NCBI RefSeq assembly: GCF_019703515.2 | Contig: NC_059363.1 | Coordinates: forward strand, 3,276,317 to 3,340,316 | Origin: Myxocyprinus asiaticus | Taxonomy: Eukaryota > Chordata > Actinopteri > Cypriniformes > Catostomidae | Direction of reading: 5' to 3' | DNA: 64,000 nt | In this document: positions 15,368 through 26,719 of the stretch, in pieces | Layout: the number at the start of each line of letters is the position of its first letter | How positions within the stretch are numbered: position 1 is the stretch's first letter | The notes under the pieces: model-generated | Told to the model about the DNA's origin: nothing | Database searches by the model: none | Seen by the model: only the letters and a program-made list of their open reading frames with translations | Position numbers and translations under genes: made by a program

Positions 15368-16373
15368 CAGAGGTCCCCAGCCCCTGGGTCGCGACCGTGG
15401 AAGAGTTGCTACAGGGTCGCGAGAACGTTCTGGGAAAAACTTCTGTGCAGCACTGATACACGCCCTTTGCCCTTTATGAGGCACTATCCAAATTTACATA
15501 AAAGGCACGATTTCAGATAACATCGGTTCCACTCTTCCTACAGATGAAGTTACTGTTTACAAACAAACGGTCCGCCCCGCCCTTTCCTAGTTCTTTTGGG
15601 ATCCCAGAAAATAACTGCTGTCTATGGGCGCTTTGCTAAAATTGCACTGAAACTGCAACTCCTTTAAATTTCCACCAGATCTTTTTTTTTTTTTTGGGGG
15701 GGGGGGGGATTTTTCCCCTTTTTCTCCCAACTTGGAATGCCCAATTCCGCGGTCGCATAGTGATTCGCCTCAGTCCGGGTGGCAGAGGACGAATCCCAGT
15801 TGCCTCCGCGTCTGAGACAGTCAACCCGCGCATCTTATCACGTGGCTTGTTAAGCGCGTTGCCACGGAGACATATCATGTGTGGAGGCTTCACGCCATCC
15901 ACCGTGGCAACCACGCTCAATTCACCATGCGCCCCACCGAGAACAATCCATATTATAGCGACCACGAGGAGGTTACCCCATGTGACTCTACCCTCCCTAG
16001 CAACCGGGACAATTTGGTTGCTTAGGAGACCTGGCTGGAGTCACTCAGCACACCCTGGGATTCGAACTTGCGAACTAGCGAACTCCAGGGGTGGTAGCCA
16101 GCGTATTTTACCACTGAGCTAACCAGGCCCCTCCACCAGATCTTTGCATCAGGAAAAACACAGGATTTTACACAAATGATGATATTGTTATCGCGTCTGC
16201 TCTATTAGACCTAACTGACCCGCAGCAGCTGTTGGTGTATATGAACCTTTTTACGAAGAAATCAAGCAAACTTTGATTGCAAATGGCTGTTTTTAATTTC
16301 CAAAGTGCTGTCGCTGTGACAGATATGAGGTCAAATATCCGGTCCGTGGTGCAAAAAAGGTTGGAGACCCCTG
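15368..16373. mobile_element. hAT element with 8-bp duplication CCTTAGAG
   Basis: Ends are CAGAGGTCCCCAGCCCC on the left and, read inward from the right, CAGGGGTCTCCAACCTTTTT. CCTTAGAG at 15360-15367 and 16374-16381 is a perfect 8-bp target duplication, the hAT signature. No intact transposase is present. A SINE (15685-16131) is inserted inside it. Confidence 0.85.
15685..16131 (-). mobile_element. tRNA-derived SINE, copy 1
   Basis: In minus orientation the copy starts GGGGCCTGGTTAGCTCAG (tRNA A-box region), followed by a B-box-like GTTCGAATCCC. The body carries GGTTGCTAGGGAGGGTAGAG-like sequence, and a poly(A) tail appears as T's at the left. The 14-bp duplication TCCACCAGATCTTT at 15671-15684 and 16132-16145 is exact. 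Open frames across it are chance readings of the repeat. The same family recurs at 25877, 35473, 38609, 40999, 47370 and 59251. Confidence 0.88.
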
Positions 16374-17364
16374 CCTTAGAGGACAGGGCAGCAATTGTTT
16401 TTTCTGAAATAGTTTTGTGTTCCCTCGCAATAAATTTACCATGATTTTACTACAGTAACCATATTTTATCCATGACATTCATAGTGAAACCATAGTATTA
16501 ATTCAGGAAAATGATAACAATGGAAATTAAAAAAACATAACGTTGTGGTTATTATGGTTTTACCATAGTAATACTGTAGACTGTAACCATAGTTTTTGGC
16601 TGTAATAGTATTTCTATAGTAATACTGTAGTAACCATGACTGTTGTAGACTAACCATGTTTTGATTTTGTTTTGTTTATTGACAGAAACCATGGTTTTAC
16701 TACAGTAATATTGTAGTAACTATGAAAAGTAAGTTAAGCACCCATGTTGTTTAGGCGGAAACCTTGGTTTTAATACAGTATGCTGTATCACTTCATTTCA
16801 AATGTTTTTATTTATTTATTTTTTCAATTTTTTTTTTTTTGGCATTTATAAATTTACAATTCATTATACAGTTCAATCTATCCAACATCATCTTTTTTTT
16901 TTTTTTTAAATGTCCGAAAAGGAATAGGCTGCAGCCAAAGCTTTAGTTTTATATTCTCTCTTTAAATATTTCCATTTACAGTCCTATTCACAACTCATGA
17001 ATAGTATACATGACACATACCGTAAATATTTATACAAACATACTGTATATACATAATGTTCCTACCAACCTATTCCTTCATATTCTTTCATAAACACCTC
17101 AATTTGAAACATTCTCTTAAATGTATTAATTGTTATACACAATTTTAATTCATTTTTAAGCTTAAAAACCTACCATGTTATTTGTAGTAAAACCATAATA
17201 ACCGCAAAATAATGATTTTTATTACCATAGTTTTCATTTTCCTGTGTTATTACTATGGTTTTACTATGAATATCAAGGTTAAAATATTTAAATAAATCTA
17301 TTGCGAGGGAATGCAAAACTATTTCAGAAAAAAAAAAATCCCGCCCTGTCATCTAAGGGGCTCC

Positions 17365-18371
17365 GTAAGAGCAGGCATACTGGATTTGCCTGATTTATTT
17401 TCTCTCTGCGTGGCAGAAACATGTATAATAAGTAATATGTAGCCTACCTAAATCTCAACATATTCACATACTTTGATTTTCTAATTTTTAATGGTACAAT
17501 AATACTTTTAAATCCACAAATTACATTGCTTTTGTTTATTTATGACATGTATAATCAATTCCGAAATGAAGGCCTTTTCTCTCAGAAAACTAGCATTTTG
17601 GCTGTGTACTTCAATGCAGAACTATAAATGCAAACCACCGTGTAAACGTTGTTTATATGACACAGAAGTAAAAACTGGCATTCATCTATAACCTACTAAA
17701 TTCCAGTGCAGCTGTGTTGTCAGACAGTCTGAACAAAATGCACCAACTTAGCACCTATTTTTACAATTTTCATATACACAAATGGAAAGTGGCACATTAT
17801 CGCCATTCAACTTCATCTGATCATTGTATCAGAGATGGAGCACAGTTACAAAGCATGATGTGGTCCTCAAAACTATGGTCTTTGAAAGTAAATAAACAAA
17901 TAAATGAATAAAATGTGTGAGTCGCTAAGGTAGCCTATTCAAACAACTTTAAAAAACCATTCATGCAGAAGAGATAATAAACTGCAACCAAAGCGTGTGA
18001 CTATCGTTTGGCTGCCTGAGGCAAGGGAACTGTAGTAGCAGCTGTAGCACATCGGATGTGAGTGAATTATTTATGTCTATGAAATGAGCTCATACACATG
18101 GTAGCAGGAGTTTCCCCATCAAGAGCAGGAGTATTACATCCATACTGTCAGACATGCTCATACCAGATGGTATGATCCTGTCAACATCTATCCCTTCTAA
18201 TAGTAGAGCACATGAAGTCAAATAGAGCTGTAAGCAACACTAATACCCAGCAAACGGACTTTATTCACTTTATGCTGGCGTTTCACGTTCAGACTGAAAA
18301 TTGTTCAGTTCCATGTCATCCAAGCTGTTTCCCCTGTTAATCGATACTGCCTAAAAAGCATGAGTACAGCG
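17365..18371. other. XKR6 intron 1, nothing recognised
   Basis: Non-repetitive intronic DNA as far as can be read. The short frame at 17714-17911 has no recognisable features. Confidence 0.45.
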
Positions 18372-18856
18372 TAGAGGTGGGGGAAAAAAATTATATGTTA
18401 AAGTATCGTGATATTTGTCCTCCTGATATTGTATCAAATATCGATATTATTATTTAAATTTTTCCACATTAATGTTGAGGTGATGGGAAAAATTTTTCTC
18501 TTTTCCAAATCGATCTAGTAATTCAACAACAGTCCCTTAGAAGGTGCAGTTATCATGCTTTACACATAATCACCCTCCCTTACTAAAAATTCTTACAATT
18601 TTTCAGTAGTAATCTTACCTGAGGTATTTTGACAAAAACGTTAGTATGATATTAAATAGGCTAACCTTTTAGGTGAAATCAATCATACTTCTGTGTATTA
18701 AAACTGTGTAATAATGTTGTTAAAGTGTTCAGGCTACTATTATATTCATAAATACTATAATTCATTTTTAGAAAGACTCGCTACATTGACCTAACAACAG
18801 AAATAGTGAGCCATTATGGACTTATGGACTATTCTAATGGCTTTGCATTGTACATA

Positions 18857-19986
18857 CACTGGCGGCCAAAAGTTTGGAATAATGTACAGATTTTGCTGTT
18901 TCGGAAGGAAATTGGTACTTTAATTCACCAAAGTGGCATTCAACTGATCATAAAGTATAGTCAGGACATTACTGATGTAAAAAACAGCACCATCACTATT
19001 TGAAAAATTCATTTTTGATCAAATCTAGACTGCAGCCATCACTCCAACACCTTATCCTTGAGTAATCATGATAAATTGCTAATTTAGTACTAGAAAATCA
19101 CTTGCCATTATATCAAACACAGCTGAAAGATATTTGGTTCATTAAATGAAGCTTAACATTGTCTTTGTGTTTGTTTTTGAGTTGCCACAGTATGCAATAG
19201 ACTGACATGTCTTAAGGTCAATATTAGGTCAAAAATGGCAAAAAAGATTTCATACAAAGGTGTACACTACAGTCTTCAAAGACAAAGGACAACTGGCTCT
19301 AACAAGGACAGAAAGAGATGTGGAAGACCAGATGTACAACTAAACAAGAGGATAAGTACATCAGAGTCTCTAGTTTGAGAAATAGACACCTCACATGTCC
19401 TCAGCTGACAGCTTCATTGAATTCTACCCGCTCAACACCAGTTTCATGTACAACAGTAAAGAGAAGACTCAGGGGTGCAGGCCTTATGGGAAGAATTGCA
19501 AAGAAAAAGCCACTTTTGAAACAGAAAAACAAAAAGAAAAGGTTCGAGTGGGCAAAGAAACACAGACATTGGACAACAGATAATTGGAAAAGAGTGTTAT
19601 GGATCTTAACCCCATTGAGCTTTTGTGGGATCAGCTAGACTGTAAGGTGTGTGAGAAGTGCCCGACAAGACAGTCACATCTATGGCAAGTGCTACAGGAA
19701 GCGTGGGGTGAAATGTCACCTGAGTATCTGGACAAACTGACAGCTAGAATAACAAGGATCTGCAAAGCTGTCATTGCTGCACGTGGAGGATTTATTGATG
19801 AGAACTCTTTGAAGTAGTTTAAGAAGTTCTGAACATTGTTTTCAAATTGTAATAGTAATTTTTCATGTTATTAATGTCCTGAATATACATTGTGATCAGT
19901 TGAATGCCACTTTGGTGAATAAAAGTACCAATTTCTTTCCATAAGAGCAAAATCTCGACATTATTCCAAACTTTTGGCTGCCAGTG
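18857..19986 (+). mobile_element. Tc1/mariner element with long inverted repeats
   Basis: The terminal repeats CACTGGCGGCCAAAAGTTTG and, from the right, CACTGGCAGCCAAAAGTTTG are bounded by TA on both sides. Homology between the ends continues inward for more than 100 bp: TTCACCAAAGTGGCATTCAA on the left matches its complement on the right. The transposase inside is decayed (see the pseudogene entry). Inserted within the 18372-20230 MITE in XKR6 intron 1. Confidence 0.9.
19216..19817 (+). pseudogene. Tc1 transposase with its catalytic middle deleted
   Basis: The N-terminal helix-turn-helix part is readable to LRGAGLMGRIAKKKPLL and HRHWTTDNWKRVLW. The sequence then jumps, with a frame change near 19584-19610, to DLNPIELLWDQLDCKV and a C-terminus ending GGFIDENSLK. 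The first two catalytic aspartates (the TDE and NDPKH blocks of Tc1 transposases) are missing because of an internal deletion. Only the NPIELLW block with its Glu remains. The copy is dead but keeps both terminal repeats, so it could have been mobilised in trans. Confidence 0.85.
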
Positions 19987-20230
19987 TAGGTATTAGGAAA
20001 TAAACCAACCTTGTTTTGTAAACTGGCATTTTTATATTAATTTAACAAAGCATTTGGTGATTTGGAAAAAGTCTGATGAAGACGAATGAGAAACATTGAG
20101 TGAAATATTGCAATATATCGTAGTTTTGAATTGCAAAACACCAAAAATAAAGAATCGCAATAATATCGTATAATGACTTAAATATCAGTATTATATTGTA
20201 TTGCCAATTATCTTGTGATTTCCACCCCTA

Positions 20231-21435
20231 GGACAGTGTACCAAATTTACACAGTATAAAAGCTTTTAAATGTATCCATTCTCCTCTCAGTTTTAGTGAA
20301 AATAGAATATGTACTGTGGCGTACAATTAAACGATTATGTAGAAACACTGAGCTTTACAAAAAAGACAAAGTAAACAGATAGACACCATACGTTTCTAAC
20401 AATAAGTAATTTGTCAGTTCATACTGAAAGGACAAATGCTGTGTGATGCACAGCCAATCAGAACATACTGTATCTGATGTTTAATCAAGTCAAGTACAGG
20501 ACCAAGAAACCACAGAAATAGGAACCAAGCAAACAACAAAATGTTGCTCAGTACTAGCATTCTTGTTTCACCAACATGATCACATGGAAAGTTGGCATGT
20601 TGTTTCAGAGAGTTCCAGTACCTAGGATCGACCGCATTATGCTGACTCACTGACAAGCGGCATCTCCTATCAGACATTTTTGCTTTGGCTCCAGTGTGTT
20701 TAACTTCCACTGTGGTGCAACCGGAAGTGCACTGCGTCAGCAGTGTGGTTGCATTTTTCCCCTCAAACAAGACACTTTTACTCCACTGATGGTTAGGTTT
20801 CATTTTGGAGTTTGGGTTGGGGTTACAGTTTATGAAACATACATTCCTCCTTACTGTACAGCTGAAAACAACTCGCTTTTGGCGCCCCTCTGTGGACATT
20901 ACACCCTGCAAATGGAGCTCACACATGCCCATACGCCCAACAACACTTACCGCTTTGGCCACTGGGGGCAGTGTTTCGAATTTCAGTAAGCACAGACGGA
21001 TTTTAAAGACTTTTGACTATCTGCATGAACAAAGTATGACCAATTTTGCAGCTTTTTCTGGCCATGAACTGCCCAATCACAGTTTATTTTGTTTTTGCGT
21101 TCCATTTAGGGGCTGGTAAATATTATAATACTAAAAATAATATTTTTTATAATACTATTATAATAGTATCATACTGTATATTATAATACTAACTTTTGTA
21201 ATAATATTACAATAACAGTGTGGGAAAAACTCAAAATAAATATAAAACGATAAAATACATTTTAAATACACATAATTGCAAATGAGTGCTTGTCTGAAAC
21301 TGGCAACACAGAATACAAAGACAAAAAACGTGGAAATGTGTGTAGCCTTTGGCCCCATACACACTAATCCATTTTCGTTTGAAAACGAAATCGCTTTCCA
21401 ATGTTTGCAGAAATGGAGAGCGTTTTCAGTTCTGT
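20231..21435. other. XKR6 intron 1, no gene
   Basis: This holds a 182-codon minus-strand frame (20414-20962) that overlaps two plus-strand frames. It has no domain, no family resemblance and biased repeat-like content, so it is not called as a gene. Short AT-rich tracts lie near 21120-21260. Confidence 0.45.
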
Positions 21436-21893
21436 TCTGCTCTAGTGTGGATGAGAGGTGTAAAGTACTCTGAGTACTCTAACACATAAAAAAACAAGTA
21501 ATCGATTACTTAAAATTTGGAATTTAAGTTCAACCTTCAACCTTTGAACCTGTTTTCCTCATGAAAACAATAGCACTATGCATAAACAACAACATCTAGA
21601 TTCAAAAATGACAAAAAACATTCCACACATTCCACTTCTTCTGAAGAGATACAATCACTTAATACTACATAATACTAAACAAAATAAATAATGACAAAAT
21701 TTTCTTTTTGGTGAACTATTCCTTTAATAACGTCATGCATCCACCGCACCAAACAATGCATTGAGATGTAACGCCAAGATTTAGAAGCAAGGCACAAAGG
21801 AAAATCAAGTGCAATATACAAGTAGTGTTTTTACTAGGAATATATAAATCTGAACGAGTACTCGATTAATCGATTACTTGTGCACATCCCTAG
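21436..21893. repeat. Possible MITE with imperfect 8-bp flanks
   Basis: CTAGTGTG just left and CTAGTGTA just right differ at one base. The segment between starts GATGAGAGGTG and ends GTGCACATCC. Motifs AGTAATCGATTACTTAAAAT and CGATTAATCGATTACTTG lie in inverted positions. The boundaries fit a decayed hAT-type MITE, but the ends are weak. Confidence 0.4.
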
Positions 21894-23489
21894 TGTAAAC
21901 ATACTGAAATGAATGTTTACAAAAAGAAAACGAATTAGTGTGGACGTGGCCTTTTCAAACTCAATTTCTGCTTGTTCATTAAGTACAGATACAGTAAGTA
22001 CAGATTATTTCATAGACGTAACTTAAAAACAAAGTGGAATGTAGGCCTACAATTCAGGTTGTGTACATTACTTGCTATAAAGCGCTTCAAACGAACTCAA
22101 CTCAACAATTACAGTATATATTTCAAAGATTAAATACCACTAACATGGCAAACTTTAGCCGTGAATGACTATACTCGAAATGTACTGTAGTATGGGCTAT
22201 TTTACCCAACTGCTTAATTAAATCAACGATCTACAAAAGCAGAAACTCTTTGGGCAGTTCATTCTAATTATTATATCCTCATAATGGACCAACTTGAGGC
22301 TTGAAATCATCATAAAATCAAACAAATTGAGACAGCAAGACCTCTAGCTAGAGAGACTGCAGAGGAGAGAATACAGATGTGCCTTCCTCATGTAACCTTC
22401 AACAATATCGATTTACAATCTCTCTTTCTCGTGGGCTCAATAACATGGGCAAACAAAAAAGATACAGACAAATGGAATTAGAGTGATTTGTTCTCTCTAG
22501 AAACCACTGAAAGCATCTCTCTCCACTTTTACTTGGATAAAAGACACACACTTTGGTGAAATCCTCTGAGGAGCTCTGAAGCGTTCCCTCTAAATCCTTC
22601 CTGAGGAATACTATTGATAAAAGCGCTTCCTTACTTTCATTTAACTGAGCAAACATACGGAGAGAAACAACTGGCGGGCTGGGAAAACGATCTGAAACAT
22701 TGTGCGTGTCTGAGATATGCCGAAGCATTTGATAAAACTAAAAAAGGAGAATTTTTTTTTTTCCATTTTGTCTCAGTTTGCAGCAGTCCCAGAGCACACA
22801 AGTTAATTTAAAAATATAAAAAAGTGTTAAAGCAAAATCTCTGCCAGTTGACACATTTTTAACATTGCGTTTACCGCATAGTGCAAAATAAATGGTCAAA
22901 TTAATAGAGCAACCAGTAATAGAGAGACACAATACTTGAGAGTAAAATATGTTTCACTGGCGTCAATCTGACAATACAAAAAGGACAAATGGAAAGGCAA
23001 ACTTACAATCGTCCTGGCCTGTGTTCCAGAAGTCTCTTTCTCATTTGCCCTCAGCTCTGTGAGCCAGTTAACCTCCCTGTCCCAAATCAAACTGCTTGTG
23101 TCTAGATCATCAGTCCATCAGGGCAACTAAAGCAAAACAAACAGAAAATTATGGAGTCATGAAATGAGAATGGGGTGAGCGAAAAACAGACAACAACCAA
23201 ACTGTAACCAAATTATGAGAAGACATCAAAATGAAAATGGGTAAAATGACTGCAAAAGGGCATAAATCTGGTTTCGAAAGCTGTATAGCTGGAGGCGACT
23301 GAAGTGTTTTGGGTTCAAAACAAGTTAACTCGTTAATTTTTGCGGATGGGTTTTTCTCTTTGTTACAGGGACTAAAAACTAAATTATTTTCATTTCAGTT
23401 CATGCTGAGAAGATACTGTATTTTTTCATTGGGCGGAGCTGGGTCTTCTCATGTTAGATATGATAAATTATTCAATTGATCAAGGCTTG
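21894..23489. other. XKR6 intron 1, nothing firm
   Basis: Only short mutually overlapping frames are visible (22399-23090). The last 100 bases may already belong to the L1 copy that continues from 23490, but they could not be translated convincingly. Confidence 0.4.
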
Positions 23490-23514
23490 TTTAGGCAAGA
23501 TATCAATACAGCTG

Positions 23515-23633
23515 TGTGGAGCCGGGGGCATGGCCAAGCGCCGTACTGTGGAGAGTGAAGCGGGGGAGATGAGTGGAAAATTATTGCCACCTGTGCTTAA
23601 CACCTGCCTTGTGTTTCAGTGAGGAGTGATTGG
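23515..23633 (+). repeat. Truncated 5' LTR of the Gypsy element
   Basis: The first ~119 bases match the start of the 3' LTR at 25372 with a few substitutions. They share AGCGCCG, CTGTGGAGAGTGAAGC and TGTTTCAGTGAGGAGTGATT. After GATTGGGG the two diverge, marking the deletion junction into integrase. Confidence 0.85.
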
Positions 23634-23644
23634 GGGGGAAATGT

Positions 23645-24374
23645 TATTCCAGACGGCTCATTATAATCCGATGACGGGTCACTTAGGGCAGGAAAAGACA
23701 CTGAACCGTCTAATGGCCCGTTTCTATTATCCGGGCATTCACGGGGATGTTCACAGATGGTGTGTGGCATGCTGTGAATGTCAGCTCATGAATCCGCCGG
23801 CCACACCAAGAGCGCCTTTGCGCCCACTTCCTTTGATCGAGGTCCCCTTTGAAAGAATTGGTATGGACCTTGTCGGGCCATTAGAGCAGACAGCATATGG
23901 CCATCACTTTGTGTTGGTTCTGGTGGGCTACACAACGCGATATCCAGAAGCTGTGCCTCTACGCCACATTTCAGCACATAGTGTTGCGGAGGCACTCTTC
24001 AGAATAATCTCCCGAGTGGGGATTCCGAAATAAATCCTTACTGATCAAGGCACTACTTTTATGTCACGTACACTACGCAAACTGTACGAATTATTAGGTA
24101 TTAAATCGATTTGGACAAGCGTGTACCACACGCAAACGGACAGCTTGGTCAAACGGTTTAATCAAACCTTGAAGAATATGATTCATAAGTTTGTGCACGA
24201 AGATGCTTGGAACTGGCATAAGTGGCATGAACCCCTGTTATTCACAGTTCAAGAGGTCCCGCAAGCCTCCACGGGGTTCTCCCCGTTTGAATTATTGTAT
24301 GGGTGTAAGCCTCGCGGTGTCTTCAACGTCATTAGGGAAAATTGGGAGGAGGGACCTTCAACCAGCAAAAATTA
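23645..24374 (+). pseudogene. Gypsy integrase remnant
   Basis: The zinc-binding HHCC module is visible at HYNPMTGHLG and WCVACCECQ. The catalytic core begins near GMDLVGPLEQ (first Asp) and continues to LTDQGTTFMSR (second Asp). A stop separates the two just after GIPK. The block that normally holds the catalytic Glu reads SLVKRFNQTL, with Lys at the Glu position. Further stops end the frame after about 24375. The protein is broken and could not be active. A later linker (24480-24750) resembles the integrase C-terminal region but is frameshifted. Confidence 0.85.
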
Positions 24375-24747
24375 AATTCAATACGTTCTTGACCTGAGAG
24401 CAAAACTCCACACATTGGGGCAGCCATCACAGGAAAATTTGCTACAGGCACAAGAACATCAATCCCAGCTGTATAACTGGGGGCTCAGCTACAAAATTTA
24501 CACAGGGAGATAAAGTCCCTGTATTACTACCCACATCAAGCTTTAAATTACTCGCAAAGTGGTAAGGTCCCTTTGAGGTCACACAGCGAGTCGTGGAAGT
24601 CGATTATCGGGGAAGTCGAGGTGATGCGTACGGATAAAGGCAGAGCCCATCAGATTTACCACCTTAGACTCCTAAAACTATGGAGAGAGGCAGTCCCCGT
24701 GACTTTGGCGATGGTGGTCCCAGAGAGGAGGAGCTCGGTCCGGAGGG

Positions 24748-24753
<6 letters not shown>

Positions 24754-24781
<28 letters not shown>
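24754..24781 (+). repeat. A28 homopolymer within the Gypsy element
   Basis: A run of 28 A's lies between the integrase linker and the reverse transcriptase part. It shifts or masks the frame there. It may be a local slippage expansion or the trace of a small insertion. Confidence 0.9.
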
Positions 24782-24784
<3 letters not shown>

Positions 24785-25370
24785 CCAATCGAGTCACCCC
24801 GGTTCCCTGTGGAGACCAACTCTCACCGTCCCAAATCACGGAGGTTGCCAAGTTGCAAGGAGAACTCTTCGATGTGTTCTCGCCTCTTCCCGCGCATACG
24901 AATCTCATACAGCACCATATCGAAATGTCCCCAGGGGTAGTGGTATGCAGTCGTCCTTACCGTTAACCCGAACACAAAAAAAGGTAGTGCGGGAGGAATT
25001 GAGGGCTATACTTGTCATGGGGGTAACAGAAGAATCCCACAGTGATTGGGCCAGTCCGGTAGTCTTAGTTCCTAAGAGTGACGGGTCGGTCCGGTTTTAT
25101 GTGGATTATAAAAAAGTGAACGCGGTGTCAAAATTTGGTGTGTACCCAATGCCTCCCATTGACGAACTGCTCGATCGGTTGGGTGTGGCTCATTTTTATT
25201 CAGCAATGGATTTAACAAAGGGATACTGACAGATTCCCTTGACTCCAATGTTCCAATGTCGCGAGAAAAAAAATTTCCTTTTCCACTCCGTTCGGCTTAC
25301 ACCAATTCATTACTCTTCAGTTCGGTTTGTTTGGGGCCCCCGCAACATTTCAGCGTCAGATGGTGGGGGT
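24785..25370 (+). pseudogene. Partial Gypsy reverse transcriptase
   Basis: Readable blocks are HIEMSPGVVVCSRPYRL, GVTEESHSDWASPVVLVPK and DGSVRFYVDYKKVNAVSK, then PMPPIDELLDRLG and FYSAMDLTKGY followed by a stop. This is the start of the palm domain. Sequence then degrades (FVWG, then GGGPRNISASDG-like remnants), and the YxDD region, RNase H and everything up to the 3' LTR are deleted. Confidence 0.8.
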
Positions 25371-25371
25371 A

Positions 25372-25707
25372 TGTGGAGTCGGGGGCGTGGCCGAGCGCCG
25401 TGCTGTGGAGAGTGAAGCAGGGGAGATGAGTGGAAAATGACTGCCACCTGTGCTTAACACCTGTCTTGTGTTTCAGTGAGGAGTGATTGGGGCTTTTAAG
25501 GGAGGAGACAGCGGCAGTCAAGAGAGAGTGCCCAGCTGAGAAGCTGTTCATATGTGTTGGCCAATGCCGTGTTGCTACTTTGAATTACTGACCTGAAGCT
25601 GCACCGTTCCGCTCTTAAGCGAACGTGTTTTTTTTTTGTTAAATAAAAGTGAAATTCCCGAGTGGAATCGCTGTCTCCCACTTCCTCATTCCTTGAACCT
25701 CAGTACA
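25372..25707 (+). repeat. 3' LTR of the Gypsy element
   Basis: It begins TGTGGAGTCGGGGG and ends CCTTGAACCTCAGTACA, the TG...CA ends of an LTR. It contains AAATAAAAGTG near 25641, a plausible polyadenylation signal. AGCTG follows directly and matches the copy left of the 5' LTR. Confidence 0.85.
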
Positions 25708-25791
25708 AGCTGTTATATCTCCTCTTTTAAAAAAACTAAGGACCCAACATCTTATTCCAGTTACCGCCCACTGTCCTTGATTGGAACCAAT

Positions 25792-26719
25792 TAGAGGTTG
25801 ACTGATATTTCAGTTTTACTGATTAATCTGTGTCAATAGATAGTCACAAAATCTATGTTGATAGTCACAGATAGTGTGGGTTTTTTCCCCCCCTTTTCTC
25901 CCCAATTTGGAATGCCCAATTCCCAATGCGCTCTAAGTCCTTGTGGTGGTGTAGTGACTCACCTCAATCCGGGTGGCGGACGAATCTCAGTTGCCTCCAC
26001 GTCTGAGACCGTCAATCTGCGCAATTCTCCACGGCATCCACGCACAACTCACCACACGCCCCACCGAGAGCGAGAACCACATTATAGCGACCACAAGGAG
26101 GTTACCCCATGTGACTCTACCCTCCCTAGCAACCGGACCAATTTCGTTGCTTAGGAGACCTGGCTGGAGTCACTAAGCATGCCCTGGATTCGAACTCGCG
26201 ACTCCAGGGGTGGTAGTCTCCATCCTTACTCGCTGAGCTACCCAGGACCCCGATAGTTTTTTTTAATTATTCCTGTTTTTTTCCCCCTCATCAATAAACC
26301 TCATCTGGTGAAATACAGTATATAAAGAACTCTTCATCTGGTGAATTTATAGGCAATAAAAAGCTTAATTTGTTAAATACTTACATTTAAAAGCATTGAA
26401 ATGGAGCTCTGTCATTTCAAAATAAAAGTTCCAATGGTATTTTGGGCTTGTTTATAATTAAAAGTACCATGTCATGCACGAAATCTTCATTTTTTGGGGT
26501 ATTATTAGTATTTGGTCGCACAATAAACTGCTTTTAGGATTTTATTCACTTAAGACTCTTGCAGCCTCAATGTCTGGGCTGTCATGTTAAGGAAAGACTA
26601 AGATTTTTTTTATCTTCTATAAATCTATATTAAAAACTATCGGTCGATTATTCGGTTATCAGCCTTTTCCACTGCCTCAGTTATAGTTTTAGACAAAATC
26701 TACTATCGGTAGTCCTCTA
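25792..26719. mobile_element. MITE of the 10606 family containing a SINE
   Basis: Ends are TAGAGGTTGACTGATA and, from the right, TAGAGGACTACCGATAG. The flanks GAACCAAT (25784-25791) and GAACAGAT (26720-26727) agree at six of eight bases. CAGTTTTACTGATTAATCTG and the right-hand TCGGTTATCAGCC mirror the better copy at 10606. It interrupts the L1 reading and is itself interrupted by a SINE at 25877-26251. Confidence 0.7.
25877..26251 (-). mobile_element. tRNA-derived SINE, copy 2
   Basis: Same family and orientation as the copy at 15685. From the right end it reads GGGGTCCTGGGTAGCTCAGC, then a B-box GAGTTCGAATCCAGGGC, with a T-rich end on the left. Only a short GATAGT repeat flanks it, so the target duplication has decayed. 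Confidence 0.8.

Larger units (their letters stand above)
15353..17364. mobile_element. Foldback element split by a hAT insertion
   Basis: The left arm (GGAGCCCCTTAGAG, then after the insertion GACAGGGCAGCAATTG and CTGAAATAGTTTTGTGTTCC) reappears inverted at the right. Read inward from 17364 the right arm gives GGAGCCCCTTAGATGACAGG and CTGAAATAGTTTTGCATTCC. The interior carries many ACTACAGTAACCATGGTTTT palindromes known from teleost repeats. The element is interrupted at 15368-16373 by a hAT element with exact target duplications. Confidence 0.75.
18372..20230. mobile_element. MITE (taggggtgg ends) split by a Tc1 element
   Basis: The left end is TAGAGGTGGGGG and the right end, read inward, is TAGGGGTGGAAATCACAAGA. 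The flanks GTACAGCG (18364-18371) and GGACAGTG (20231-20238) agree at six of eight positions, which suggests an old 8-bp duplication. Inner parts carry ATATCGTGATATT and ATATCGTA motifs. A Tc1 element at 18857-19986 interrupts it. Confidence 0.6.
23515..25707 (+). mobile_element. Deleted Ty3/Gypsy retrotransposon, IN before RT
   Basis: A 5-bp duplication AGCTG at 23510-23514 and 25708-25712 flanks the element. It starts with TGTGGAGCCGGGGGCATGG, a truncated 5' LTR of about 120 bp. A full 3' LTR of about 336 bp follows at 25372-25707 and begins TGTGGAGTCGGGGGCGTGG. Between them the order is integrase (23645-24380), a linker, then a partial reverse transcriptase (24785-25370). gag, protease, the rest of reverse transcriptase and RNase H are absent. 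Integrase ahead of reverse transcriptase is the arrangement described for the Gmr1-like group of Ty3/Gypsy elements in deuterostomes. The element sits inside the L1 copy. Confidence 0.85.

Noticed and set aside
15636..16122. Frames of 100-140 codons on both strands
   Set aside because: They cross a SINE. The same peptide pattern recurs at every SINE copy (25877, 35473, 38609, 40999, 47370, 59251), so it is repeat read-through.
20414..20962. 182-codon minus-strand frame
   Set aside because: No recognisable domain, overlapping plus-strand frames of similar quality, and no splice or start context. It is more likely a chance frame in repeat-derived sequence.
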